NCBI RefSeq assembly: GCF_946886105.1
Contig: NZ_CAMPHV010000001.1
Span: 62,001 to 126,000 of the forward strand
DNA: 64,000 nt
Direction of reading: 5' to 3'
DNA from: an uncultured Pseudomonas sp.
GTDB taxonomy: Bacteria > Pseudomonadota > Gammaproteobacteria > Pseudomonadales > Pseudomonadaceae
Below the pieces are notes generated by a model that was not told the origin of the DNA, searched no databases, and saw only the letters and a program-made list of their open reading frames with translations. Position numbers and translations under genes: made by a program. Below, in pieces: positions 44,343 through 53,689 of the stretch; the stretch's first letter is position 1; each line of letters starts with the position of its first letter.

Positions 44343-46010
44343 CTACTTCAATAGCAGCACCAGCAGAATCAGGTTGAGCAGCAGCGAGAACAGCGCCAGG
44401 CCGCGCCATACCAGCAGCGGCTCACGCTCGAGCAGCGGCCGTGGTCTGCTGCTCAGGGATTTGCGCTCGCCCTGTTCCAGAGCCAGCAGCCATTCCTCGG
44501 CGGTCTCGTAGCGCGTTTTCGGCTCGACGCTCAGGGCGCGGCTGAGGCTGTCGTCGATCCAGCTGGGCAAGTCCGGGCGATAGCGGCTGGCGGGTGTAGG
44601 GGTGCCGAAGCGCGGATGCTGAAAGGCTTCGATTTCTCCGTAGGGGTAGTGCCCGGTCAGCAGGTGATAAAGCGTCACGCCGGCGCTGTAGAGGTCCTGT
44701 TGCGGGCTTGGGGGGCTGCCGGCAAAGGCCTCCGGGGCGATATAGCTGGGCGTACCGGGCAGCTCATGGGCCTCGTCGCGCGATAATCCGGGACAGTACG
44801 CCAGGCCGAAATCCAGCACGCGCAGCTCACCGTCGTCGCACCACAGCAGGTTTTCCGGCTTGATATCGCGGTGCAGGATATTGCGCCGATGCAGCATGCC
44901 CAGGGCCTTGATCAGGCGCGGGGCAATATCCAGCCATTCGGGCAAACCGAGCGGGCCAGCTGCGCGTTGGCGCTCGGCGAGGGTTTGCCCGGCGTACTCG
45001 CGCTGGACGTAATACAGGTGCTGACGCTGCGGCAGGGGATGCACTTCGGCGAAGAAGCGCCCGGCGACGCGGCGCAGGAACCATTCTTCGAGCAGCAGTG
45101 CCGGCCCGGCTTGCGCCTCGTCGGTGCGACTGCTCGGCAGGGTTTTCAGCAGCCAGCGTCGCTCCTGGGTGTCGCGCACCCGATAGATCAGCGATTGGCG
45201 CGATTCGGCCAGCAGGCTGTCGATCCGCCAGCCCTCGAACGTCTGGCCTTCGCGCAGCTTGGGCGGCAGCGGCCAGTGCTCGAGTTGCGCGAGGGTATCG
45301 GCCAGCACGCTTTCTGGCAGCGATTCAACGCGCAGCAGCAGGGCGCTGGCGTTGTCCTGGCTGCCCGCCAGGTGCGCGGCATTGACCAGGGCCCGGGCTG
45401 CGGCATCGAGATCCTGTTCGTCATGCAGGATGCGCTGGATGCCTTGATCACCGAGCGTAGCCCATACCCCATCGCTGACCAAGGCGAAGCATTCGCCGGC
45501 GCGCAGTTCGCCGTCCAGGTAATCCACCACCAGGTGCTGGTCGAGTCCCATTGCCCGTTTGAGCACGTGTTGCATGCCCGCTTGTTCCCACACATGGTCT
45601 TCGCTGATGCGTTCGAGCTGACCCTGGTGCCAGCGGTAGGCGCGGCAATCGCCGACATGCGCCAGGGTGAAACGCCGGCCGCGCAGCACCAGGGCGGTGA
45701 GGGTGGTGAGCAGGGGCTGGCCGCCGCCATTGGCTTGCAGCCAGCGGTTATGGGCGACGAGCAGACGGTCGAGGGATTGGGTCACCGCCCAGGTTTCGGG
45801 GGTGGCGTAATAATCCAATGCCAGCGCTTGCAGCGTCGCGCGTGCGGCGAGGCCGCCGTCGGCGCACTGGCTGACGCCATCGGCCAGGGCGAACAGATAG
45901 CCCTTGCTGGCGGCCAAGGCCGGTGCGGGCGTCACCACGCGGATGGCGTCCTGATTCTCGGCTCTGGGGCCGATGGCGCTGGCTTCGCCGAAGGTCAATT
46001 GCAGGGCCAT
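44343..46010 (-). CDS. PP2C-type phosphatase fused to a Ser/Thr protein kinase with C-terminal membrane anchor
   Basis: The 555-residue protein starts MALQLTFGEAS. Residues about 1-235 are a PP2C phosphatase (ENQDAIR, ADGVSQ, GDCRAYR, SDGVWATL, GSQDNAS). Residues about 255-520 are a Hanks-type kinase with HRDIKPENLLW and the DFG motif in LDFGLAYCPG, followed by TPSYIAPEA. The last 22 residues form a membrane anchor. The domain order is reversed from separate stk/stp pairs. It lies between nasA and nirB, as PA1782 does from memory. Its targets are unknown; a role in nitrate assimilation is inferred from position only. Confidence 0.92.
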   Translation of the reverse strand: MALQLTFGEASAIGPRAENQDAIRVVTPAPALAASKGYLFALADGVSQCADGGLAARATLQALALDYYATPETWAVTQSLDRLLVAHNRWLQANGGGQPLLTTLTALVLRGRRFTLAHVGDCRAYRWHQGQLERISEDHVWEQAGMQHVLKRAMGLDQHLVVDYLDGELRAGECFALVSDGVWATLGDQGIQRILHDEQDLDAAARALVNAAHLAGSQDNASALLLRVESLPESVLADTLAQLEHWPLPPKLREGQTFEGWRIDSLLAESRQSLIYRVRDTQERRWLLKTLPSSRTDEAQAGPALLLEEWFLRRVAGRFFAEVHPLPQRQHLYYVQREYAGQTLAERQRAAGPLGLPEWLDIAPRLIKALGMLHRRNILHRDIKPENLLWCDDGELRVLDFGLAYCPGLSRDEAHELPGTPSYIAPEAFAGSPPSPQQDLYSAGVTLYHLLTGHYPYGEIEAFQHPRFGTPTPASRYRPDLPSWIDDSLSRALSVEPKTRYETAEEWLLALEQGERKSLSSRPRPLLEREPLLVWRGLALFSLLLNLILLVLLLK

Positions 46011-46185
46011 CGGGCTTCTCATTGGATAAATGACAAAAGTAGCGTGCTGGAGGGTTGAGGCAAAGGCGAGGCTGGGGCACGGCTGCGGGATAGATCGTCG
46101 CCGACTTCTCCCGCCTTTCCTGACCAGTGCGATGCAGCTGTGCCGGTCAGCCCCGCCTTTGCCTCAACCCTCCGTTATTTCAATC

Positions 46186-46244
46186 CGTAGGGCGGGAGAA
46201 ACCCGCCATGCTCGCTGGGCTCTGCCAGATTGTCCCGCCCTACG
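46186..46244. repeat. Palindromic intergenic repeat upstream of the kinase gene
   Basis: The 59-base unit has perfect 12-base inverted ends, CGTAGGGCGGGA (46186-46197) and TCCCGCCCTACG (46233-46244). It belongs with the similar units near 1.6 and 27.05 kb. It fills part of the 254-base gap between nasA and the kinase gene; I see no gene in the rest. Confidence 0.75.
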
Positions 46245-46264
46245 TTCAGTTTGTGGCGCTTAAC

Positions 46265-47476
46265 TTACACCCGTGCCGCGGTGACCGCAGCGCTGCCCCA
46301 GGTGGTGCGCCAGCGCTTCTTGACCCCGTACAGGCCGAACCAGGCGAGCACGCCGAGGCTGGCGAACAGCCACAGACCCAGCTGGTAGTCGCCGGTCTGC
46401 TGTTTGATCGCGCCCAGGCCCGCGGCTAATAGGAAGCCGCCGACACCGCCGGCCATGCCGATCAGGCCGGTCATCACACCGATCTCCTTACGGAAGCGCT
46501 GTGGCACCAGCTGGAACACCGCGCCGTTGCCGGCACCGAGGCCGAGCATGGCGATGACGAACAGGCTCAGCGCGGCGGCCGAACTGGGCAGGTTGAAGCC
46601 GACGGCGGCAATGCTCAGCGAAGCCAGGGTGTACATCATCAGCAGCGAACGGATGCCGCCGATACGGTCGGCCAGGGCGCCGCCGAGCGGCCGCAACAGG
46701 CTGCCGGCAAAGACGCAGGCGGCGGTGTAGTAGCCGGCGGTTACCGGGTTGAGGCCGTATTGATCGCTGAAGTAGCCGGGCAGGGCGCTCGCCAGGCCGA
46801 TAAAGCCGCCGAAGGTCACGCTGTAGAAAAACATGAACCACCAGCTGTCGCGGTCGCCCAGGGCGCGCAGGTAATCGGCCGCGGCTTTCGGTTTCGGCCG
46901 CTCGGGGGCGTTCTTCGCCAGCAGGGCGAACAGCACCACGGTGATCAGCAGCGGGATCAGCGCCCAGCCGAACACGTTCTGCCAGCCGAACAGGGCGGCC
47001 AGGCCGGGAGCGAACAGCGCCGCGAACACGGTGCCGGAGTTGCCCGCACCGGCGATGCCCATGGCCTTGCCTTGGTGCTGCGGCGGGTACCATTGCGACG
47101 CCAGCGGCAGTGCCACGGCGAAAGCGGCACCGGCAAAGCCGAGAAACAGGCCGAACAACAAGGCGTGCTCATAGCTTTGAATGCCGATCTGCCAGGCACA
47201 GAACAGCGCCACTATGACCACGACTTGGCCAATCAGGCCCGCCGTTTTCGGCGACAGGCGATCGGCCAGAAAACCCATCAGCAGGCGCAGCACGGCACCG
47301 GCGAGGATCGGCGTGGCGACCATCAGGCCGCGCTGTTGCGCGGTCAGGTCGAGATCGGTGGCGATTTGCACAGCCAATGGGCCGAGCAGGTACCAGACCA
47401 TGAAGCTCAAATCGAAATAGAGAAACGCGGCGAACAAGGTCGGGGTGTGGCCGGATTTCCAGAAACTCGTATTCAT
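46265..47476 (-). CDS. nasA: Nitrate/nitrite transporter, MFS (NarK/NasA type)
   Basis: The 403-residue protein has 12 hydrophobic segments and the nitrate-signature glycine-rich motifs of the NNP family (GIAGAGNSGTVFAALFAPGLA and GLIGMAGGVGGFLLAAGLG, in parts). It begins MNTSFWKSGHTPTLFAAFLY. TGAGG lies 7 bases before the ATG. It imports nitrate for the reductases encoded downstream and has its own attenuator leader. Confidence 0.93.
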   Translation of the reverse strand: MNTSFWKSGHTPTLFAAFLYFDLSFMVWYLLGPLAVQIATDLDLTAQQRGLMVATPILAGAVLRLLMGFLADRLSPKTAGLIGQVVVIVALFCAWQIGIQSYEHALLFGLFLGFAGAAFAVALPLASQWYPPQHQGKAMGIAGAGNSGTVFAALFAPGLAALFGWQNVFGWALIPLLITVVLFALLAKNAPERPKPKAAADYLRALGDRDSWWFMFFYSVTFGGFIGLASALPGYFSDQYGLNPVTAGYYTAACVFAGSLLRPLGGALADRIGGIRSLLMMYTLASLSIAAVGFNLPSSAAALSLFVIAMLGLGAGNGAVFQLVPQRFRKEIGVMTGLIGMAGGVGGFLLAAGLGAIKQQTGDYQLGLWLFASLGVLAWFGLYGVKKRWRTTWGSAAVTAARV

Positions 47477-47671
47477 CGAAAACCTCATCAGCAAAATAGG
47501 ATCCCGGTCGGGTGCGGCGCGCCGTGGTCGTGGACACGGCGGCCACAACCCACCGGGGAGATGCCGCACTTGTGGTGCGACATCCTGAGGCCGAAGCCGC
47601 AGCTGGGTTGAGAGAGTTGCGAGCATGAACGCCGGATCGCAGCGCCATACCTGCTCCAAACGCTGGAGCGT

Positions 47672-47756
47672 GAAACGAAAAACGCCGCATGAACCGTTCA
47701 CCCTGAGGTGTGGTTCATGCGACGTCTTTGTCGTTTATCGAGCTGCCACCGTTGGC
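47672..47756 (-). promoter_or_regulatory. NasT-type attenuator leader of nasA
   Basis: On the minus strand, a short hairpin GCC-AACGGT-GGC (47756-47745) has a hexaloop with A1 and G4. The shared box GACAAAGACGTC (47732-47721) and a terminator stem of 13 bp with one mismatch (47724-47712 with 47695-47683) follow, ending in TTTTTCGTTTC. A second regular hexaloop is not clear here. About 200 bases separate the terminator from the nasA start; they include a further hairpin at 47654-47670. Confidence 0.75.
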
Positions 47757-47774
47757 CGCCTTTGCTCATGTCTA

Positions 47775-47791
47775 AGCAAAAGCCAAGCCAA
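47775..47791 (-). promoter_or_regulatory. Sigma-54 promoter of nasA
   Basis: On the minus strand TTGGCTTGGCTTTTGCT has GG and GC at the -24/-12 spacing and a T-rich -12 side. The start point would fall near 47764, just before the leader hairpin. Confidence 0.78.
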
Positions 47792-47879
47792 CACCAGAAC
47801 AGGGCGGTTTTTCAGGGGGTTGGACGATTTAGGTGCTCGGCGCGTGATGCAAAAGGGAGCGATACGATTACAGCTGCAC

Positions 47880-48062
47880 CTAAACAGGGCGCACATTGGT
47901 GCTGTTTACCGTGCAGACGCTGGCGCTTGTAAACATGCTCGCCGGTGCTTGCGCCATCAGGCGCTCGGCAGCGTGCGTCGGTTGCGGCATAACCAGTAAG
48001 GGTAAAGCGATCAGGCTGGCCAGAAGGCCGGCGTGTCGGGTATGGCTGCGCAAAACTGCCAT
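47880..48062 (-). CDS. Small secreted or membrane-associated protein (60 residues), hypothetical
   Basis: A 60-codon frame begins with ATG 7 bases after GGAGGG. Its first 31 residues look like a signal peptide (basic start, hydrophobic core LLASLIALPLLVM, THA-A cleavage site). The mature part would be about 29 residues with one cysteine. It lies upstream of the nasA promoter on the same strand and overlaps no other gene. I recognise no family. Confidence 0.45.
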   Translation of the reverse strand: MAVLRSHTRHAGLLASLIALPLLVMPQPTHAAERLMAQAPASMFTSASVCTVNSTNVRPV

Positions 48063-48390
48063 GACGATTCCCTCCGTTCTTGTTGTGACCTAAGACGTAG
48101 CAGATGAATTGCGCACTGTCATGCCGCATGGGGCGTAATCGAGCATGAGTGGTGCCTATCCCGACTACATGGCGACCAGCGGACTAGCCGCTGTACGAAA
48201 CCCAGGCCCTTTGGAGGACAACCGCAGGCGCCGGATGTTCGGTTGCATAGGGCGCTCGCTTTATGGTTGACGCTTTTGTTTTTGTGGAGTAAGCGTTTTT
48301 AATGGCGGCGATAAGTTGCGCTGCCTTCTTCACTCATTCAGGGCCTGGCAGCGCTTGCCGGGGCGCCGGCAAGCGAGATGGAGGTGTGCG
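48063..48390. other. Intergenic region
   Basis: These 328 bases separate two divergent small genes and look less GC-rich than the surroundings. They should contain both promoters; I cannot assign them and see no further gene. Confidence 0.5.
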
Positions 48391-48945
48391 GTGAAACGAC
48401 ATTATTACATTAGCGATGACCTCGACGAGCTCGAAGTCCTCGAAGATGAGTTAGAGACCGACGGTATCAGTACCGAACAGATTCACGTGCTCAGCGAGCG
48501 GGATGCCGATGTGCAGCAACATCGCTTGAACGACGTGGCGTCCTTGATGAAGCAGGACATCGTGCATTCCGGGATAGTCGGCATGGTCGTCGGTGTGCTG
48601 TTGGCGCTGCTGGTTCTCGGTGGTGCCTACCTGCTCGGTTGGACCAACTCTCCTGCGGGCTGGGCGCCTGTGGGTTTCCTGGCCATCGTGATCATGGGCT
48701 TTTGCATGTGGGAAGGCGGTTTTTTCGGTATCCAGGTGCAGAACAGCCAGTTCAGGCGTTTCAAGCAACGGCTCGAAGAGGGCAAGCATGTGTTCTTCGT
48801 GGATGTGGAGCCCGAGCAGGAGACTCGACTGGAGCAAGCGGTCAGGCGTCATCCCAGGCTGATCGTCGCCGGGGTCGACTCAGCGGCGCCGAGCATGGCG
48901 GTGAATTTGCTGCAGCGGTTCAACCGCTTCAGGCGCGCTATCTAG
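48391..48945 (+). CDS. Membrane protein of unknown function with two TM segments
   Basis: The 184-residue protein starts at GTG 48391, with GGAGGT 6 bases upstream. An acidic N-terminal domain (HYYISDDLDELEVLEDELE) comes first. Two membrane segments follow (about 66-88 and 96-118), with WEGGFFGIQVQNSQFRRF after them and a charged C-terminal domain. The arrangement recalls general-stress proteins that flank a TM hairpin with ferredoxin-like halves, but I cannot name it. It is transcribed away from the nitrate genes. Confidence 0.75.
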   Translation: MKRHYYISDDLDELEVLEDELETDGISTEQIHVLSERDADVQQHRLNDVASLMKQDIVHSGIVGMVVGVLLALLVLGGAYLLGWTNSPAGWAPVGFLAIVIMGFCMWEGGFFGIQVQNSQFRRFKQRLEEGKHVFFVDVEPEQETRLEQAVRRHPRLIVAGVDSAAPSMAVNLLQRFNRFRRAI

Positions 48946-49030
48946 CAAGTCGCTTTTGCCTCGCCCAGGTTCGAGGGAACGGCCTCGCCGACCAGCCCCT
49001 GGGCGTTGCTTGGCCGGTTTTCGGCAAGGG

Positions 49031-49474
49031 CTACTCCAGCCAATTGACCTTCGGGAACTTGGCGCTGAATGCCGCTGGCATTTCCACGACCTGCGCGTGT
49101 CGGTAGTTGAAGAAGACGAACCCGGATTTCGCCATGGCGATTGCCTTGTCGTCCTCCGGGCGGCTGATTCGAAAGATGATATCGCCGCCGTATTTATTGA
49201 AATCCATCACCCCGACCTCGAACAGCAGCCGGTCACGGGCGTGGGCCTCTGCGCGGTAAGTGGTCGCCAGGTCGGTCACTATGATGCCGGTACCGTCCTC
49301 GCGGGTTTCTTCGATGCCGAACTCGAACAGAAAGCGCGCTCGCGCCTCTGAAATCATCGAAATCATCGAGTCGTTACCCAAGTGATTGGCCGCATTGATA
49401 TCGGTGACCCGTACGGTCAGCTGGGTGCTGTAGCAGAACTGGTCTTCGGGAAAATCGAGCTTCAGGCGGGCCAT
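49031..49474 (-). CDS. Hot-dog fold thioesterase family protein
   Basis: The 147-residue protein has the 4-hydroxybenzoyl-CoA-type thioesterase pattern, with TVRVTDINAANHLGNDSMI near the N-terminus (Asp and His of the hot-dog active site region) and YRAEAHARDRLLFEVGV in the strand core. It probably hydrolyses an acyl-CoA; the substrate is unknown. I use ATG 49474; a GTG at 49483 is possible. It is about 90 bases from the PL7 gene on the same strand. Confidence 0.82.
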   Translation of the reverse strand: MARLKLDFPEDQFCYSTQLTVRVTDINAANHLGNDSMISMISEARARFLFEFGIEETREDGTGIIVTDLATTYRAEAHARDRLLFEVGVMDFNKYGGDIIFRISRPEDDKAIAMAKSGFVFFNYRHAQVVEMPAAFSAKFPKVNWLE

Positions 49475-49565
49475 CGACGACACTCATGCGGGTTATATGG
49501 CGGCGATTGTACGTGAGGTGAAGCAGTGCGGCAGCGCTGCTTCAAAACCATGGTATGCCGCGGTT

Positions 49566-50255
49566 TCAGCGATGCAGGCTATTGAGCCAGAAAAACCGCA
49601 CCCGACCGCCTTCGTCGCTGGGCCCGTAATTGTCCTGGATATAGGCGCCGGCTTTGAAATACAGCAACTGTGGGTTCCAGTAGCCGCTGAGCTGTCGGTA
49701 GTGCCCGCCCTTGTCGCCGTCGCTGCTGCTGACGGCAACTCCGAGCTTTCCACTCGGGGTGACACGCAAGTGATAACCGAAGCGCTCGCCGAGCTGAACG
49801 TTCTCCGCCAGCAGGATATTTTCCACCTCGGTGTCGCCGGGGCGCCTGCGCAATAACAGTTCGAGGCGACCGACGCCGCGCAAGTAGTGATATTGCAGTT
49901 TGAGCAAGGGGTCGTTTTCGCTGCCCTGTTGGTCTTTGCTATGAATCTGACCAATGATGATTTTGTTTCTGCTCGGCACTTGGTTGACCGCCAGTACGGC
50001 GCTCAAATAATTATCCGCGCTGGCGTGATGCCAGAAACTGAGGGTGCCATCGGTCTGCGTTTCGCGCAGTTCGCTGCGTGGGTAACGGGCATCCGCGGTG
50101 TGTGAACCGTCGACCGGTACCCAGAGGGTGACGCTGCCGTCCGCATGGCGGCGAAAGTAGCGACTCTCGTAGTTGTTGTTCAGCTGTGCTGTTTCGATGG
50201 TGGTGGGGCCGCTGTCGGTGGGGACGGAGAGGTTCCAGGTGGTCAGATCGAGCAC
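49566..50255 (-). CDS. PL7-family polysaccharide lyase (alginate lyase-like), no signal peptide
   Basis: The 229-residue protein carries the three PL7 signatures: RSELRE near residue 60, QIH (IIGQIHS) near 100 and YFKAGAYIQDN near 200. These residues bind and cleave alginate-type uronates. The start is GTG 50255 after AAGGA. It begins directly in the domain (MLDLTTWNLSVP) with no secretion signal, so it may be cytoplasmic. It lies between nrtD and the thioesterase; from memory PA1784 beside nasA is similar. Confidence 0.9.
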   Translation of the reverse strand: MLDLTTWNLSVPTDSGPTTIETAQLNNNYESRYFRRHADGSVTLWVPVDGSHTADARYPRSELRETQTDGTLSFWHHASADNYLSAVLAVNQVPSRNKIIIGQIHSKDQQGSENDPLLKLQYHYLRGVGRLELLLRRRPGDTEVENILLAENVQLGERFGYHLRVTPSGKLGVAVSSSDGDKGGHYRQLSGYWNPQLLYFKAGAYIQDNYGPSDEGGRVRFFWLNSLHR

Positions 50256-50360
50256 GGTAAATCCTTATGACGTCTAGGCTTTTGCGCTCCCGCTAGGTCG
50301 AGAGCCCCCGTTCGGCGACCTGTGTGGGATGAAGTTCAATCGACCTGATCAATGGTATGG

Positions 50361-50395
50361 CGATAAACAATGAAACCCGCGTTATGCGGGTTTCA
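50361..50395 (-). terminator. Terminator of the nrtABD operon
   Basis: TGAAACCCGC (50371-50380) pairs with GCGGGTTTCA (50386-50395) over a 5-base loop. On the minus strand TTGTTTATCG follows. It sits 21 bases beyond nrtD. Confidence 0.85.
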
Positions 50396-50415
50396 TCGTA
50401 TGACCATGGAGTCAC

Positions 50416-51210
50416 TCAAGCGGCTGGGCGCTGCTGCTTCTGGTAGAGAAATTCCAAAACCGCTGCGCGGTATTCGTGGTAGTGCGCACTATGGGCCAGA
50501 GCGATACGGTCGCGCGGGCGCTCCAGATCGATCTGCAGGATCTCGCCGACACTGGCCGCCGGGCCGTTGCTCATCATCACGATACGGTCGGACAGCAGCA
50601 CCGCCTCGTCGACATCGTGGGTGATCATGATCACCGTGTTGCCGAGGTCGGCATGGATCTCCATCAGCGAATCCTGCAGGTGGGCGCGGGTCAAGGCATC
50701 GAGAGCGCCGAACGGCTCGTCCATCAGCAACACCTTGGGCTGCATGGCCAGGGCGCGGGCGATGCCGATGCGCTGCTTCATGCCGCCGGATATTTCGCTG
50801 GGGCGTTTGTCCTTGGCGTGCATCATGTGCACCAGCTCCAGGTTGTGTTCGATCCATTCGCGCATTTCGCTGCGCGACTTGCTGCCGCGAAACACCTGAC
50901 GCACGGCCAGTTCGACGTTCTGGTAGCAGGTCAGCCAGGGCAGCAGGCTGTGATTCTGGAACACCACGGCGCGCTCGGGGCCGGGGGAGTTGACTTCGCG
51001 GCTGTCGAGAATCACCCCGCCAGTGGTCGCCTGATAGAGCCCGGCGACGATGTTCAGCACGGTCGATTTACCGCAGCCGGAGTGGCCGATCAAGGAGACG
51101 AATTCGCCCTTGTCGATTTTCAGGTTGACGTTCTGCAGCGCGCAGTACAGGCCGTGGTCGGTGGGAAAGCTGATGCCGACGCCGGTCAGTTCGAGATGGT
51201 GATTGTTCAT
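50416..51210 (-). CDS. nrtD: Nitrate ABC transporter ATP-binding protein
   Basis: The 264-residue ABC ATPase starts MNNHHLELTGVGISFP after AGGAG. It has Walker A GHSGCGKST, the Q-loop, signature EISGGMKQRIGIARAL, Walker B VLLMDEPFGALD and the switch His in MITHDVDEA. It is of the NitT/TauT (nitrate/sulfonate) type and is the last gene of nrtA-nrtB-nrtD. Confidence 0.94.
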   Translation of the reverse strand: MNNHHLELTGVGISFPTDHGLYCALQNVNLKIDKGEFVSLIGHSGCGKSTVLNIVAGLYQATTGGVILDSREVNSPGPERAVVFQNHSLLPWLTCYQNVELAVRQVFRGSKSRSEMREWIEHNLELVHMMHAKDKRPSEISGGMKQRIGIARALAMQPKVLLMDEPFGALDALTRAHLQDSLMEIHADLGNTVIMITHDVDEAVLLSDRIVMMSNGPAASVGEILQIDLERPRDRIALAHSAHYHEYRAAVLEFLYQKQQRPAA

Positions 51211-51226
51211 GGCGAGCTCCTGATTC

Positions 51227-52216
51227 TTAACGTAAATCGGCGTTCTTATCCCAGCTGACACGGCGCTGGAGCATAAGCATGAGGCGGTCGAGGACGAAGC
51301 CGATCAGGCCGATGACGACCACCGCGACCATGATCCGGCCGAGCGAGTTGGAGCTACCGTTCTGGAACTCGTCCCAGATGAATTTACCCAGCCCGGGGTT
51401 CTGCGCGAGCATTTCCGCGGCGATCAGCACCATCCAGCCGGTTGCCAGCGACAGGCGCAGGCCGGTGAAAATCATCGGGATCGCCGCCGGCAGAACGATC
51501 TGCCGCACATGGCGCAGCGGCGACAGGCTGAGCACGCGGCTGACGTTCTGCAGGTCCTTGTCCAGGTTGGCCACCCCGACCGTGGTGTTGATCACCGTCG
51601 GCCACAAGCAGCACAGCGCCACCGTAACCGCCGAGGTGACGAAGGATTTGGCGAACAGCGGGTCGCTGCTGGTGTAGACGGCGCTGACCACCATGGTCAC
51701 CAGCGGCAGCCAGGCCAGCGGCGAAACCGGCTTGAAAATCTGGATCAACGGATTGATCGCGTTATAGATGGGCTTGCTCAGGCCGCAGACGATGCCCAGG
51801 GGGATGGCCACCAGCGAAGCGATGAGAAAGCCGGTCATGACCGTATAGAGACTGGTAAGTATCTGTTTGAAAAAAGTCGGTTTGCCGGTGTAAGGACGGA
51901 TGGTGATAGTCGCCTCGGGGTCCTTCGCCAGCTTCTCGGCGTTGCGTTGTTCCTGGCGTTCGAAGAAGGCCTCGGCCTTTTTCTGCTCGCGCAGGTGTTC
52001 GTTGACCAGGGCGCCGAACTGGCTGGCCACCTGGGTCGGGCCAGGGAATTTACCGAGGCTGGTGTCGATGCTGCCGGCAACCATTTGCCAGAACAGAAGG
52101 AAAACCAAAACGCCGATCGCAGGCATCAATACGCTGGGTAACCAGCGTTTCAGGGCCGCGCTACGGGCGGATTTCAGGGCGTCTTGAATGGGCTGGGCGA
52201 CGGCTGGGTTGCTCAT
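51227..52216 (-). CDS. nrtB: Nitrate ABC transporter permease
   Basis: The 329-residue membrane protein has about six segments and the EAA-like loop of NitT/TauT permeases (ALCCLWPTVINTTVGVANLD, LRHVRQIVLPAAIPM). An unusual extracytoplasmic, Lys/Glu-rich stretch of about 45 residues (near 70-115) is inserted after the first membrane segment. It sits 16 bases before nrtD and 59 after nrtA. Confidence 0.93.
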   Translation of the reverse strand: MSNPAVAQPIQDALKSARSAALKRWLPSVLMPAIGVLVFLLFWQMVAGSIDTSLGKFPGPTQVASQFGALVNEHLREQKKAEAFFERQEQRNAEKLAKDPEATITIRPYTGKPTFFKQILTSLYTVMTGFLIASLVAIPLGIVCGLSKPIYNAINPLIQIFKPVSPLAWLPLVTMVVSAVYTSSDPLFAKSFVTSAVTVALCCLWPTVINTTVGVANLDKDLQNVSRVLSLSPLRHVRQIVLPAAIPMIFTGLRLSLATGWMVLIAAEMLAQNPGLGKFIWDEFQNGSSNSLGRIMVAVVVIGLIGFVLDRLMLMLQRRVSWDKNADLR

Positions 52217-52275
52217 CGTCTTGTCCTCGAAGCAGAGGGGAGCCGGAGTGTCCGGCTCCCGGGGCAGTTGATGCG

Positions 52276-53664
52276 TTACAGAACCGAGTCGGCCTTCAGG
52301 CCAATCTTGAATTGATTGATGTACTCGTTCGGCTTGCGCCCGTCGTAAGTCACGCCATCGATGAACTCGTTGGTCGGCGCGCGGAAGCCTTCTTCGCTGG
52401 CAGCGGGGAAGTCTTCTGCTTTGGCCTTGCCTTCCGCGATCAGCTCGTCTGCCGCGCTGCGGTACACCGCGGGCAGGTACACCTGCTTGGCGATATCGAA
52501 GTACCAGCTGTCGGGTTTGACTTCGCCGATCTGGCCCCAGCGGCGCATTTGGGTCAGGTACCAGATCGCGTCGGAGTAGTAGGGGTAGGTCGCGTTATGG
52601 CGGAAGAACACGTTGAAATCGGGTACGTCGCGCTTATCGCCTTTCTCGTACTCGAAGGTGCCGGTCATCGAGTTGGCGATCACCTTGGCGTCGGCGCCGA
52701 CATACTCGGGACGCGAGAGGATTTCCACGGCTTCCTCGCGATTGGCGTTGTTGTTCTCGTCCAGCCACATGCCTGCGCGGATCAGCGCTTTGACCATGCG
52801 TTTGTGGGTTTCCGGGTTGGCGTCGGCCCAGGCTTTGGAGACACCGAGGACTTTCTCCGGGTTGTTCTTCCAGATTTCGTAGTCGGTGATCACCGGTACG
52901 CCGATGCCCTTGAACACCGCGGCCTGGTTCCAGGGTTCGCCCACGCTGTAACCGCTGATGGTGCCGGCCTCGAGGGTGGCGGGCATTTGCGGCGGCGGAG
53001 TGACCGAGAGCAGGGCGTCGGCGTTGAGGGTGCCGGTGATGTCGCCCTTGGCCGGCGCGTAGTAGCCCGGGCTGATACCGCCAGCGGCCAGCCAGTAGCG
53101 CAATTCATAGTTGTGGGTGGAAACCGGGAAGACCATGCCCAGGTTGAACGGCTTGCCCTTGGCCTTGTACTGCTCGATGACCGGTTTGAGTGCATCGGCC
53201 TTGATCGGGTGCACCGGTTTGCCGTTTTCCATCGGCACGTGCTTTTTCATTTCTTCCCAGACCGCATTGGACATGGTGATGCCGTTGCCGTTGAGGTCCA
53301 TGGAGAAAGCGGTGACCACATCGGCCTTGGTGCCGAAACCGATGGTCGCGCCCAAAGGCTGGCCGGCGAGCATGTGCGCACCGTCCAGTTCGCCGGTGAT
53401 CACCCGGTCCAACAGCACTTTCCAGTTCGCCTGGGCTTCCAGGGTGACGTACAGGCCTTCGTCTTCGAAAAAGCCCTTTTCGTAGGCGATAGCCAGCGGC
53501 GCCATATCGGTCAGCTTGATAAAGCCGAGCTTGAGTTCTTCTTTCTCCGGGCTGGCGGCCTGGGCGAGTTGCAGGCTCATGGGCGAGAGCAACATAGCGG
53601 CGGCGCAGCCGAGGCCGGTCAGGGTGCTTTTCAGTAAGGAGCGACGAACAGTGGAGTTACGCAT
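52276..53664 (-). CDS. nrtA: Nitrate-binding periplasmic protein
   Basis: The 462-residue protein has a twin-arginine-like signal ([19 protein letters not shown], cleavage near AQAA). A NrtA/SsuA-type binding domain follows with [20 protein letters not shown] and [20 protein letters not shown]. It captures nitrate for NrtBD. It resembles NasS, encoded at 60.2 kb, which keeps the fold but lacks a signal peptide. Its operon is preceded by a NasT-type leader. Confidence 0.94.
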   Translation of the reverse strand: MRNSTVRRSLLKSTLTGLGCAAAMLLSPMSLQLAQAASPEKEELKLGFIKLTDMAPLAIAYEKGFFEDEGLYVTLEAQANWKVLLDRVITGELDGAHMLAGQPLGATIGFGTKADVVTAFSMDLNGNGITMSNAVWEEMKKHVPMENGKPVHPIKADALKPVIEQYKAKGKPFNLGMVFPVSTHNYELRYWLAAGGISPGYYAPAKGDITGTLNADALLSVTPPPQMPATLEAGTISGYSVGEPWNQAAVFKGIGVPVITDYEIWKNNPEKVLGVSKAWADANPETHKRMVKALIRAGMWLDENNNANREEAVEILSRPEYVGADAKVIANSMTGTFEYEKGDKRDVPDFNVFFRHNATYPYYSDAIWYLTQMRRWGQIGEVKPDSWYFDIAKQVYLPAVYRSAADELIAEGKAKAEDFPAASEEGFRAPTNEFIDGVTYDGRKPNEYINQFKIGLKADSVL

Positions 53665-53689
53665 AACGGTTCCTCAATTATCAGAAACG

